Notes under the pieces: generated by a model
Databases searched by the model: none
The model's input: the letters and a program-made list of their open reading frames with translations, nothing else
Told to the model about the DNA's origin: nothing
In this document: positions 7,543 through 18,820 of the stretch, piece after piece
Layout: each line of letters opens with the position of its first letter
How positions within the stretch are numbered: the first letter of the stretch is position 1
Assembly: GCF_019904175.1 (NCBI RefSeq)
Contig: NZ_CP061913.1
Location: 2,356,001 to 2,420,000, forward strand
DNA: 64,000 nucleotides
Reading direction: 5' to 3'
Origin: Dactylosporangium vinaceum
GTDB taxonomy: Bacteria; Actinomycetota; Actinomycetes; Mycobacteriales; Micromonosporaceae
Program-made: the position numbers and the translations under genes

Positions 7543-7582
7543 CTGCGGGCCCGCCCGGCTTCGTGATCGGGCGGGCCCGCAG
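7543..7582. terminator. Hairpin terminator after the RIO kinase gene
   Basis: CTGCGGGCCCGCCCG, a 10-nt loop, then CGGGCGGGCCCGCAG: perfect 15-bp arms, 42 bp past the stop codon. There is no U-tract, as is usual in high-GC actinomycetes. Confidence 0.8.
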
Positions 7583-8010
7583 CGGGTGCGGGTCGCAGCG
7601 GGGAGGGTGGTCCGCTGTTGCCGCAGCTCAATCGGGTGGTGGCCGATAAGTCGGGCACTGCGTGCCGCGCTCCGCTCGACTTATCGTACTTATACGGCGC
7701 CGGGGTATATGTCCGTAAAATTTACGGCGTGAAGTGTCTGGATTGTTCGTGAACAGCCAACGGTGATCAACGTGCACGATGATCATCCCACAGGCTCGGC
7801 AGCGGCCACACTGATGGGGAGGCCTGCGCCTTCGAGCCCGGCCGACCGCCGCACGGGCCGCGGCGCGCGCCCGCGCCGCGCCCCGCCTCGTGCTCGTGCC
7901 CGTCGAGCCGATCAGCCCGGTGCGGCCCGGCCCGAGCGAACGCGCAGGCGATGCACTGCCCGTCGTGGGTCCGTGCGCGCCCGACTGTACTTATGGCGGG
8001 CTCGTTCTTT
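7583..8010. other. Palindrome-rich intergenic region
   Basis: No gene is supported between the RIO terminator and the end of the quinone oxidoreductase gene. The region holds a dispersed hairpin element (7644-7686), a perfect palindrome CCGTAAA-A-TTTACGG (7713-7727) and TATAC/GTATA arms at 7691-7709 around CGGCGCCG. AT content is locally higher than in coding DNA around 7680-7730, which could mark a promoter or a non-coding RNA start. Confidence 0.5.
7644..7686. repeat. Dispersed hairpin element, copy A
   Basis: Outer arms CGATAAGTCG (7644-7653) and CGACTTATCG (7677-7686) enclose an inner stem GGCAC-tgc-GTGCC (7654-7666). The architecture is the same as at 40294-40329 and 47964-48000, but both arms and the inner stem carry compensatory changes. 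Confidence 0.7.
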
Positions 8011-8026
8011 TGTGATCGCGATCACG
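8011..8026. promoter_or_regulatory. Crp-like palindrome
   Basis: TGTGATCGCGATCACG fits the TGTGA-N6-TCACA pattern of Crp-family sites in actinobacteria, with one mismatch. It overlaps the stop codon of the leftward quinone oxidoreductase gene, so a role at that gene's promoter is impossible. It could serve a transcript in 7502-8010 or be fortuitous. Confidence 0.35.
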
Positions 8027-8981
8027 GAACAATGAGCAGCTTTCCGGTGGTCCGGCGGCCCTCCAGGGCGACGTATGCGTCGGCCACCGCATCCAGTGGA
8101 TAACGCCCCGTAACGGCGGCCTCGACAACGCCGTCGGCCACCCATCCGAACAGCGTTTCCGCGCGCTCCAGCAATTCTGCCCGCGACGCGATGAAATGGC
8201 CGAGCGTCGGCCGGGTGAGGAAATAGGAACCGGACATCAGGCGCATCGGGTCGAATGGCGGGACCTGGCCACTGGCCGCGCCGAACAGCACGAGCGTCCC
8301 CCGCGGCCGCAGGGCCTGCAGGCTCGTCTCGAACGTGTCGGCGCCCACGCCGTCGTAGACCGCGTCGACACCGGTGTCCCCGGTGACCTTGCGCACGGCG
8401 TCCAGCGCGTCGGCGTAAGCAACTGCCACAACCGCCCCGTTGCGTACCGCCAGATCCCGCTTCTCCGGCGTGGAGGCCGTCGCCACCACCCGGCCGCCGA
8501 GATGCGTGACGATGCGCGTGAGGAGCTGCCCCATGCCACCCGCGGCCGCGTGGACGAGCACCGCCGCGCCCGGCCGCACGGCGAACGAGTCGTGGGTCAG
8601 GTAGTGCGCGGTGAGCCCCTGCAGCATGACCGCGGCGGCCTGCTCGGTGCTGACGCGCTCCGGCACCGGCACGAGCCGCGCGGCCGGCACGAGGGCCTGC
8701 TCGGCGTGGCTGCCGGGGACGCCGGTCCAGGCCACCCGGTCGCCGGGGGAGAAGCCGCGCACGTCGTCGGCGAAGGACAGCACGGTGCCCGCCCCCTCGC
8801 TGCCCAGCCCGGCCGGCAGGGCCAGCTGATAGGTGCCGGTGCGCTGGTACACGTCCATGTAGTTGACCCCGCTGGCCCCCACCAGCACCAGCACCTCACC
8901 GGGGCCGGGCTCCGGGTCCGGGCGGTCCCGGACGCTCAGGACGGAAGTGTCGCCGTACTCCTCGAACATGACTGCGCGCAT
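8022..8981 (-). CDS. Zinc-independent quinone oxidoreductase (MDR family)
   Basis: The 319-residue protein belongs to the medium-chain dehydrogenase/reductase group of NADPH:quinone oxidoreductases. It has an N-terminal GroES-like domain (MRAVMFEEYG..SVLSVRDRPDPEPGPGEVLV), the SGVNYMDVYQRTG substrate-domain motif, the nucleotide-binding AAAGGMGQLLTRI and the family pattern DAVYDGVGADTFETSL. Zinc-binding cysteines are absent, as expected for QOR. ATG 8981 has GAGGAGG 7-8 nt upstream. It is divergent from the Hsp70-like gene. The likely reaction is NADPH-dependent reduction of quinones or alpha,beta-unsaturated carbonyls. Confidence 0.9.
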   Translation of the reverse strand: MRAVMFEEYGDTSVLSVRDRPDPEPGPGEVLVLVGASGVNYMDVYQRTGTYQLALPAGLGSEGAGTVLSFADDVRGFSPGDRVAWTGVPGSHAEQALVPAARLVPVPERVSTEQAAAVMLQGLTAHYLTHDSFAVRPGAAVLVHAAAGGMGQLLTRIVTHLGGRVVATASTPEKRDLAVRNGAVVAVAYADALDAVRKVTGDTGVDAVYDGVGADTFETSLQALRPRGTLVLFGAASGQVPPFDPMRLMSGSYFLTRPTLGHFIASRAELLERAETLFGWVADGVVEAAVTGRYPLDAVADAYVALEGRRTTGKLLIVP

Positions 8982-9088
8982 GGGACAGCCTCCTCGCCGT
9001 TTGTCAGGTTCTTGTCTACCCCAAACCGCCGATCGGATTTGTCGTACCCCTGCCGTAGCATCCGGGCAGTCATTGGAGGTGACGTCGA

Positions 9089-11911
9089 GTGGGCCCCACC
9101 CCGACCCATCGTCTCGCGATCGACCTGGGCACCTGCCACACCGTCGCGGTCGTGCGCCGCGGCGACGAGGCACCGCGGGCGCTGCTCTTCGACGGCTCGC
9201 CGGTGATGCCGTCCGGCATCTACGCCGACGAGCAGGGCCGGGTCACGGTCGGCCGCGACGCCGAGCGGCTCTCGCAGCTGAGCCCGGAGCGCTTCGAGCC
9301 CTACCCGAAGCGCAGCATCGACGAGGGCGCGGTCCTGCTCGGCTCGAGCGAGGTCACCGTCGTGGAGATGCTCGCCTCCCTGCTGCGCCGGGCCGCGGAG
9401 GAGTCGCTGCAGGCCGGCGTCAACCCGGTCGGCTCGACGGTGCTCACCTGCCCGGCCGACTGGGGCGGGCAGCGCCGGGGCGTGCTGCTGGAGGCGGCCC
9501 GGGCGGCCCAGCTCGGCCCGGTGGTCCTGGTCGACGAGCCGATCGCGGCGGCGGAATACTGCCTGCGCGTCCTCGGCCAGCAGGTCGCCCCGCTGCAGAG
9601 CCTGGCGGTGTTCGACTTCGGCGGCGGCACGCTCGACGTGTCGGTGGTCCGCCGCGAGTTCGACGGCCTGCGGGTGCTCGGCATCGGCGGCCTCGACGAC
9701 CTCGGCGGCGTCGACATCGACGCGGCCCTCGTCGGCCACCTCGGCCAGCTCATCGGCTACCGCAACCCCGAGCTCTGGCAGCGCCTGTCGAACCCGGACA
9801 GCACCGCCGCCAAGCGCGACCGGCGCGAGTTCTGGAGCGAGGTCCGCGCGGCCAAGGAGATGCTCTCCCGGGCCGCCTCCGCCCCCGTGCACCTGCCCGG
9901 CACCGACGAGGCCGTCCACCTGACCCGGGAGGAGCTGGAGCGGGTCGCCGGCCCCCTGATCGACCGGGCCGTCGACGAGACCCGCCGCGTGCTGGAGCGG
10001 GCCGGCGTCGACGTGCGCCAGCTCGCCGGCATCTTCCTGGTCGGCGGGTCCAGCCGCATCCCGCTGGTGGCCAGCCGCCTGCACGCCCGGTTCGGGGTGG
10101 CGCCGGTGGTGCCCGAGCAGCCGGAGCTCCCGGTCGCCTACGGCGGCATCCTGGCCATCGGCGGCCGGGCGCAGCCGGCGCAGTACGGCGCGCCGCCGCC
10201 CATGCACACCCCGCCGCCGATGCACACACCCTCGTCGGGGATCCCCATGCCGGTCTCGGCGACGCCGGTGTCACCGTCGGCGCACCCGGTCTCGGTGCCG
10301 TTCCCGGTGTCCGCGCCGTTCCCGGGCGCTCAGGCCTCGCCGGCCCCGCCGATGCCGCCGCGCATGATCCCCCAGCAGTCCGGCCCGCCGGGCGCGCCGC
10401 CGATGGCTCCCGGGCAGCCGGCCTACGGCGTGGGCGTCCCGGTCGTGCAGCAGCCGCGCCGGCGCCGGACCGGGCCCTGGATTGCGCTCGTCATCGTGCT
10501 GGCGATCATCGGCGGCTGCGTGTACGGCGGCAACCGGCTCTTCGGCTGGGCGGGCGACCAGTTCCAGTCGGTCAAGGACGGCTTCCCCGACCTCGGCAAC
10601 GGCGACTCCGGGCCGGGCAAGTCCGAGGGGCTCACCGTCGGCGAGCCGATCAGCCTGGGCGCCGGCGGCAAGGTGACCGCGGTGGCCGGCGCCGGTGCGG
10701 TGTTCACGGCCGTCGTCAACTCGGGCAAGGTCGACGTCGACGCCTACCCGACGACCGGCGCGAAGCGCTGGACGGCCAACGTGCCGATGGAGCCCGAGGA
10801 CGTCTCCCTGCGGGTCGTCGGCGACCTGCTCATCGTCGACGGCGAGCGCGACACCCAGCGCGACGGCAAGAACGCCCGCAGCGTGATCAGCATCGGCGAC
10901 GGCGCCGTCAAGTGGACCGACAAGTGGGACAGCAGGATCGACCTGTTCTACGCCGGCACCGACGCCATCACCGAGATCCGCGACGGCGACACCGCGGTGC
11001 AGCGCACCGACCTGCTGACCGGCAAGGCGCGCTGGTCGCACAAGGGCAAGGGCGGCTTCATCACCACCGGCGACCGGCTCGTGCAGCCGTCGCTCGTCTG
11101 GCCGGCCGAGAAGCGCAGCGGCGCGCTCGTGCCCAGCTATGCGCTGACCTTCCAGAACCCCATCCCGTTCCAGGAGTCGCTGGACGTCGACCCCGGCACT
11201 GTCGTGCAGATGCAGTCGGAGGGCAAGGCCGGCGTCGTCGACCTGTCCAACGGCCAGCTGAAGGCCAACGGTACCGTCGCCTCCGCCGGCGACCTGCCGT
11301 GGATCGCCTACGCCGGCCTGGCCATCTTCAAGAAGAAGGACGCCGACAACTCGATCGTCGCCTACCGGCTCTCCGACTTCGGCCTGGCGTGGGAGTTCAA
11401 GACGACCGCCGGGGTCGACATCGAGGACTTCCGCCCGTGCGGGGAGGCGCTGATCTGCGTCAAGGCGAAGCAGTCCAGCTACAGCCTCATCGGGGTCGGC
11501 ACCGCCGACGGCAAGCCCAAGTGGACCAAGCCGGAGAAGGACGAGCCGAACTGGTACGTGCTCGACGGCCGGCTCGTCCTCGGCGGCGGCGCGTTCACCA
11601 GCATCCAGGACCCGATCGTCAGCGACCCGGGCAACGGCAACGACAAGTACGCGCTGGGCGCCGGGCTGTCCTCGAAGAACGCATACGCCGGGTCGAGCGG
11701 CCGGGTCGCCATGGTGACGATCCGCCTCACCGGGACCGACACGGTGTGGCAGGTCGCGGTGGTCGGCACGGCCGACGGCAAGGTGATCGGCACCGCCGAC
11801 TACGACAAGGACAACATCATCACCGACGTCTCGATGAGCGCCGACACGGTCGTGCTCATCGACGAGAAGACCCGCAAGATCTACCGCTTCGGCATCCCGG
11901 GCGCCAAGTAG
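9089..11911 (+). CDS. Hsp70/actin-like ATPase fused through a TM helix to a beta-propeller
   Basis: The 940-residue protein starts at GTG with GGAGGTGA 5-6 nt upstream. Residues 1-370 form an Hsp70-like ATPase (LAIDLGTCHTVAVV, FDFGGGTLDVSVV, LVGGSSRIPLV). Residues 370-455 are a Pro/Met-rich linker with PPPMHTP repeats. A basic RRRR then precedes a TM helix (about 466-486). The last 430 residues are outside the membrane and look like PQQ-type propeller repeats (recurrent GxxxWxxxxP and DGKxxW strands). There is no Hsp70 peptide-binding domain. It probably couples cytosolic ATP binding to an extracytoplasmic sensor; the ligand is unknown. It runs convergent to acnA. Confidence 0.85.
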   Translation: MGPTPTHRLAIDLGTCHTVAVVRRGDEAPRALLFDGSPVMPSGIYADEQGRVTVGRDAERLSQLSPERFEPYPKRSIDEGAVLLGSSEVTVVEMLASLLRRAAEESLQAGVNPVGSTVLTCPADWGGQRRGVLLEAARAAQLGPVVLVDEPIAAAEYCLRVLGQQVAPLQSLAVFDFGGGTLDVSVVRREFDGLRVLGIGGLDDLGGVDIDAALVGHLGQLIGYRNPELWQRLSNPDSTAAKRDRREFWSEVRAAKEMLSRAASAPVHLPGTDEAVHLTREELERVAGPLIDRAVDETRRVLERAGVDVRQLAGIFLVGGSSRIPLVASRLHARFGVAPVVPEQPELPVAYGGILAIGGRAQPAQYGAPPPMHTPPPMHTPSSGIPMPVSATPVSPSAHPVSVPFPVSAPFPGAQASPAPPMPPRMIPQQSGPPGAPPMAPGQPAYGVGVPVVQQPRRRRTGPWIALVIVLAIIGGCVYGGNRLFGWAGDQFQSVKDGFPDLGNGDSGPGKSEGLTVGEPISLGAGGKVTAVAGAGAVFTAVVNSGKVDVDAYPTTGAKRWTANVPMEPEDVSLRVVGDLLIVDGERDTQRDGKNARSVISIGDGAVKWTDKWDSRIDLFYAGTDAITEIRDGDTAVQRTDLLTGKARWSHKGKGGFITTGDRLVQPSLVWPAEKRSGALVPSYALTFQNPIPFQESLDVDPGTVVQMQSEGKAGVVDLSNGQLKANGTVASAGDLPWIAYAGLAIFKKKDADNSIVAYRLSDFGLAWEFKTTAGVDIEDFRPCGEALICVKAKQSSYSLIGVGTADGKPKWTKPEKDEPNWYVLDGRLVLGGGAFTSIQDPIVSDPGNGNDKYALGAGLSSKNAYAGSSGRVAMVTIRLTGTDTVWQVAVVGTADGKVIGTADYDKDNIITDVSMSADTVVLIDEKTRKIYRFGIPGAK

Positions 11912-11932
11912 GGCCGTCCGCCCGGCCGCCAC

Positions 11933-12090
11933 GCCGAGCACCGCGAGGAGAAACGGGTTTCCCGCCGCCGCGCCGGGCACCGTGACGACGAACGGGCTCC
12001 ACGCCGTCGCGCCGGGCACCGCGAGGAGAAACGGGTTCCCCGCCGCCGCGCCGGGCACCGTGACGACCAACGGGCTCCACGCCGTCGCGC
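11933..12090. repeat. 39-bp tandem repeat, 4 copies
   Basis: Four 39-bp units of the type GCCGGGCACCG..ACGGG..CC.CGCCG, alternating between two variants to give a 78-bp super-period. They lie between the stops of the convergent Hsp70-like and aconitase genes. The unit length is a multiple of three and reads as a 13-residue repeat on the minus strand, but no start or RBS supports translation. Confidence 0.8.
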
Positions 12091-12126
12091 CGGCAGGGCC
12101 GCGAGGTCTGGGCGGATGACGGAAAC

Positions 12127-12155
12127 GGCGCCGCGTCCACAGTGGACGCGGCGCC
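12127..12155. terminator. Bidirectional terminator between convergent genes
   Basis: GGCGCCGCGTCCAC and GTGGACGCGGCGCC form perfect 14-bp arms around a single A, 24 bp from the acnA stop. In RNA the stem would be about 12 bp with a short loop on either strand. Confidence 0.75.
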
Positions 12156-12179
12156 GCTCGTTCGGCCGGAGGTGGAGTC

Positions 12180-14957
<2,778 letters not shown>

Positions 14958-15373
14958 GGCGTGTGCTCCTCTTCCGTCAAGTCGTTCGGTCTTCCTGGTC
15001 GCGCTGCTTGCTGTACGCCAGTCTTCCCCAGCGCACGGCCGTCCCAGGCTGCGGGGTGTCGGGTGCCCGGGAGGCACCCCATGCTCAAGAAAACCGTACG
15101 TCCGTCTTGCTATGAGCGCAAGTCTGTCCCGCCCCGCGGACACGCGCCGGCTTCGCCCGATATGACGCAGTATCGAACCGTCACCCGTGAACGGCGCCCG
15201 TCGATCGCCGCGCAATCCGGGAATGGCGATCCGGACCGTTCATGGCGCAATTACCGGCTCCGCCGAGGACTACCACCGCCGGCCGCGCGCCGCGCGGGCG
15301 GACGGCCGGCGACGAGCCGACGCCGGCGGCCGTGCACCGTGCCCGGGCCGGAGGCTGAGGACTGGGACCGGGG
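14958..15373. promoter_or_regulatory. acnA leader and promoter region
   Basis: About 416 bp separate acnA from the aminopeptidase gene to its right. A small hairpin GGGTGCC-cggga-GGCACCC (15061-15079) lies about 100 nt before the acnA start, and CTTGC..GCAAG arms (15106-15122) lie beyond it. These may belong to the 5' UTR and operator of acnA. No gene is supported on either strand. Confidence 0.4.
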
Positions 15374-16804
15374 CTACGGGAGCCGGTAGGGCTCGGCTCG
15401 GCGGGCGGCCAGCCACGACTCGACGTCCGCGGCCGTGCGCGGCAGGCCGTCCGACAGGTTGCGCGCACCCGACGGCGTGACCAGGACGTCGTCCTCGATC
15501 CGCACCGCGAGGCCGCGAAGCTCGGCCGGTACCAACTCGTCTTCGGGCTGGAAATAGAGCCCGGGCTCGACGGTGAGCACGTAGCCGGCGTCGAGGTTGC
15601 CCTCGCGGTAGCGCGCCTTGCGGGCGTTGGCGCAGTCGTGCACGTCGAGGCCGAGCATGTGGCCGAAGCCGTGCAGGGTCCAGCGGCGGTACAGGATGTT
15701 CTCCTTCTCCATCGCCTCGTCGACGCTCACGGGCAGGACGCCGAGGTCGGCCAGGCCCTGGGCGAGGACGCGCATGCACGCCTGGTGCACGTCGTCGAAC
15801 GCGACGCCGGGGCGGATGGTGTCGATGCCGGCCTGCTGGGCCGCGAACACGATGTCGTAGACGGAGCGCTGCAGCGGCGTGAAGATGCCGGAGACCGGGA
15901 TGGTGCGGGTGACGTCGGCGGTGTAGAGGTTGCGGTTCTCCACGCCCATGTCCATGAGGAGCAGGTCGCCGGGGCGGGTGGCGCCGTCGTTGCGCATCCA
16001 GTGCAGGATCGCCGCGTGCGGGCCGCTGCCGACGATCGAGCCGTAGCCGACGTCGTTGCCGTCGTGGCGGGCCCGCAGCCAGAACAGGCCCTCGATCAGC
16101 CGCTCGCTCACGGGGCGGTCGGCCGGGATGGCCCGGGCCGCGTCCTCGAAGCCGCGCACCGTCGCGTCGATGGCCTCCTGGAGCTGCTCCAGCTCCCAGG
16201 CGTCCTTCACCAGCCGCAGCTCGGACAGCGTCTGCGCCAGCTCGGCGTCGCGCTCCGGGCTCGCCGAGCGCACGGCCGCGTCGACGAGCGGGTCGAAGCC
16301 GCGCAGCACCCGGGTGCGGCCGGGCGCGATGTCGTCAAGGGCGGCCGGCAGCTCCGACACGTGCGCGGTCTGCAGCTGCAGCTCGGTCGCCTTCTCGGCC
16401 AGGGTGTGCCGGCGGCCGATCCACAGCTCGCCGTGGTTGCGGTCGGTGAAGAACTCGTCGGTGTCGCGGGGCGAGCGCGGCCGCACGTAAAGGGTGGCGT
16501 CGCCGGAAGGGCTGACGATCAGGACCGACTCGGGGTCGTGCTCGCCGGTGAGCCAGACGTGCTCGGTGCCGGGGCGGAAGCTGTAGTTGGTGTCGTTGGA
16601 GCGCACCCGCTCGACCCCGGCCGGGATGATCAACGTCTCACCCGGGAACGCGGCGGCGAGCTCGGCCCGGCGCTTGGCGTGGTCGGGAGCCTCCGGGCGG
16701 GGCGCGACATCGAGGGACGAATCGCGCCAGCCGGTGCGCATGAACTGCCGGAAACGCTCCGGAAAGTCAGGGTCGTGCGACTGACTGCCGGTTGCCTCGT
16801 CCAT
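15374..16804 (-). CDS. pepP: Xaa-Pro aminopeptidase (aminopeptidase P family, M24B)
   Basis: The 476-residue enzyme removes N-terminal residues preceding proline. It has the aminopeptidase-P N-terminal domain (RRAELAAAFPGETLIIPAG, YSFRPGTEHVWLTG) and the pita-bread catalytic domain. Metal ligands are visible in LLMDMGVENRNLYTADVTRT (two Asp), HGFGHMLGLDVHD (His), TVEPGLYF (Glu) and VRIEDDVLVT (Glu). It starts at ATG 16804 and is divergent from the asparagine-synthase-like gene, with a 72-bp shared intergenic region. No signal peptide is seen, so it is cytoplasmic. Confidence 0.94.
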   Translation of the reverse strand: MDEATGSQSHDPDFPERFRQFMRTGWRDSSLDVAPRPEAPDHAKRRAELAAAFPGETLIIPAGVERVRSNDTNYSFRPGTEHVWLTGEHDPESVLIVSPSGDATLYVRPRSPRDTDEFFTDRNHGELWIGRRHTLAEKATELQLQTAHVSELPAALDDIAPGRTRVLRGFDPLVDAAVRSASPERDAELAQTLSELRLVKDAWELEQLQEAIDATVRGFEDAARAIPADRPVSERLIEGLFWLRARHDGNDVGYGSIVGSGPHAAILHWMRNDGATRPGDLLLMDMGVENRNLYTADVTRTIPVSGIFTPLQRSVYDIVFAAQQAGIDTIRPGVAFDDVHQACMRVLAQGLADLGVLPVSVDEAMEKENILYRRWTLHGFGHMLGLDVHDCANARKARYREGNLDAGYVLTVEPGLYFQPEDELVPAELRGLAVRIEDDVLVTPSGARNLSDGLPRTAADVESWLAARRAEPYRLP

Positions 16805-16876
16805 CGGGTCCCCACTTCCCCAAGCGTGGAAATTCGTGCTGCACCTGCGACCGTACCCCGTGCGAGGATGCAAGCC

Positions 16877-18820
16877 ATGGCGGGTCTTCTCACGTTCGTC
16901 AGCGCGCGGGGCGGCGCGGCGGCGCAGCGGGACGCGGTCGCCGACGCACTCGGGCTGCTGCGCCACCGCGGCCCGGACGACGAGCGGATCGTCGCCGACG
17001 ACGACGTGATCTTCGGGGCCGAGCACCTGACTGTCGCCGAGACCCGGACGACCCAGCCGGTCACCTACCCGCCGGCCGGGGTCACCGCCGGGCGATACAT
17101 GATCGTCCTGGACGGGGCCATCCTCAACGCCGCCGAGCTGCGGGCCGAGCTGGAGGAGGACCGCCGGGCCGAGTTCGGGGCCGGCTCCGACGCCGAGGTC
17201 ATCCTGGCCGCCTACCACCACTGGGGCCCGGGCGCGGTGAGCCGCCTGCGCGGCATGTTCGCGTTCGTGATCTGGGACTCGTCGGCCCGGCGGGCGTTCG
17301 GGGCCCGGGACCCGTTCGGCCTCAAGCCCCTCTTCCAGCTGCAGACCCCGCAGGGCGTGTACCTCGCCAGCGAGAAGAAGGCCCTCCTGCCGTTCACGCA
17401 GGAGGAGAAGGCCGTCGACACGAAACGGCTCCAGTACTACCTGACCATGCAGTACGTCCCCGAGCCCGGCACCATGCACCCGGAGGTGCGCCGGCTCGGC
17501 GCGGGGGAGACGTTCGTGTACACCCCGGGCGGGCCGTTGGCCAACCGGCGGTACAACCAGCTGCACTTCCGCCCGGGCCCGGTCGACGAGGAGGCCGTCG
17601 TGCGCCGCATCGCCGACGCCCTCCGGGAGAGCGTGCACGCGCACATGCAGGCCGACGCCGAGGTCGGGGCGTTCCTGTCCTCCGGGATCGACTCGACGGC
17701 GATCGTCGCCCTGGCCGCCGAGAAGGACCCGAACCTGCGCACGTTCACCGTCGGCTACGACGCGGCCGGGCCGGGCGCGCAGTACTCCGAGATCGACATC
17801 GCCGAGCAGTCCGCCCGCGCGCTCGGCGTGCCGCTCACCGCGACCGTCGTCACCGCGGCCGACTTCATGCGGGCCCTGCCTCGGATCATCTGGCACCTCG
17901 ACGACCCGGTCGCCGACCCGGCCCTGGTCCCGCTGTTCTTCCTGGCCGAGCGGGCCGCCCGGGACGTCACGGTGGTGCTCGGGGGCGACGGGGCGGACGA
18001 GCTCTTCGGGGGGTACCCCATCTATCGGGAGCCTTTGTCGTTGTCGGGGGTCAGCCACCTGCCGGGCTCGATGCAGCGCGGGCTGCGGGCGGTGTCGCGG
18101 GTCATTCCGCAGGGCGTCAAGGGCAAGAGCTTCCTGGAGCGCGGCACGACACCCATCGAGGAGCGCTACTACGGCAACGCGCGGATCTTCACCGACGAGG
18201 AGAAGGCCGCGCTGCTGCGCCACTACGAGCCCGACGTGCGCCACACGGACATCACCGGCCCCGTGTTCAAGGAGGCCGGCGCGCTCGACGACGTCACCAC
18301 GATGCAGTACATCGACCTGTACACGTGGCTGCGCGGCGACATCCTGGTCAAGGCCGACCGCATGACGATGGCGCACTCCCTCGAGCTGCGCACGCCGTTC
18401 CTGGACCGGGCCGTGTTCGACGTCGCGGCCGGCCTGCCCAGCGAGCTCAAGGTGCCGCCGCGCTCCCAGGAGACGAAGGCGGCGCTGCGGCGGGCCCTGG
18501 CCGGTGTGGTACCGGAGCCGATCGTGCACCGCAAGAAGCTGGGCTTCCCGGTGCCGATCCGCCCGTGGCTGCGCGGCGAGATGTACGACTGGGCCCACGG
18601 CCTGCTCGACACCTCCGGCGCCGATGACCTGCTCGACCTCGACGTCGTGCGGGGACTGCTGCGCGGCCATCGCAAGAAGGAGGCCGACCACTCCCGCAAG
18701 ATCTGGACGGTGCTCGTCTTCTGCGTGTGGCACGCGGTCTTCGTGACCGGCACCATGCGCCCGAGTTTCACGGGCGCACCGTTGGAGGAGGTGGAACCAT
18801 TTCAGGCTACGGAGTGGTGA
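16877..18820 (+). CDS. Asparagine synthase-like protein with degenerate glutaminase domain
   Basis: The 647-residue protein has the layout of AsnB: an N-terminal class II amidotransferase domain and a C-terminal ATP-pyrophosphatase synthetase domain. The synthetase part looks intact: the PP-loop FLSSGIDSTAIV, GGDGADELFGGY, DRMTMAHSLELRTPFLD and HRKKLGFPVP. The N-terminus reads MAGLLTF, whereas active enzymes have Cys right after Met, and the usual NGEIYNY loop has become DGAILNA. The protein should not hydrolyse glutamine by the usual route and may use free ammonia. ATG 16877 has GCGAGGA upstream; an in-frame ATG at 16868 also lacks a Cys. The next gene overlaps its end. Confidence 0.88.
   Translation: MAGLLTFVSARGGAAAQRDAVADALGLLRHRGPDDERIVADDDVIFGAEHLTVAETRTTQPVTYPPAGVTAGRYMIVLDGAILNAAELRAELEEDRRAEFGAGSDAEVILAAYHHWGPGAVSRLRGMFAFVIWDSSARRAFGARDPFGLKPLFQLQTPQGVYLASEKKALLPFTQEEKAVDTKRLQYYLTMQYVPEPGTMHPEVRRLGAGETFVYTPGGPLANRRYNQLHFRPGPVDEEAVVRRIADALRESVHAHMQADAEVGAFLSSGIDSTAIVALAAEKDPNLRTFTVGYDAAGPGAQYSEIDIAEQSARALGVPLTATVVTAADFMRALPRIIWHLDDPVADPALVPLFFLAERAARDVTVVLGGDGADELFGGYPIYREPLSLSGVSHLPGSMQRGLRAVSRVIPQGVKGKSFLERGTTPIEERYYGNARIFTDEEKAALLRHYEPDVRHTDITGPVFKEAGALDDVTTMQYIDLYTWLRGDILVKADRMTMAHSLELRTPFLDRAVFDVAAGLPSELKVPPRSQETKAALRRALAGVVPEPIVHRKKLGFPVPIRPWLRGEMYDWAHGLLDTSGADDLLDLDVVRGLLRGHRKKEADHSRKIWTVLVFCVWHAVFVTGTMRPSFTGAPLEEVEPFQATEW

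Noticed and set aside
8863..11985. A 1040-codon open frame in the region of the Hsp70-like gene
   Set aside because: It is an Arg/Ala/Gly-rich shadow of the Hsp70-like gene in another frame; the real frame has clear motifs and an RBS.
14958..15215. 86-residue N-terminal extension of aconitase
   Set aside because: No similarity to aconitases and a good RBS precedes the internal GTG at 14957.
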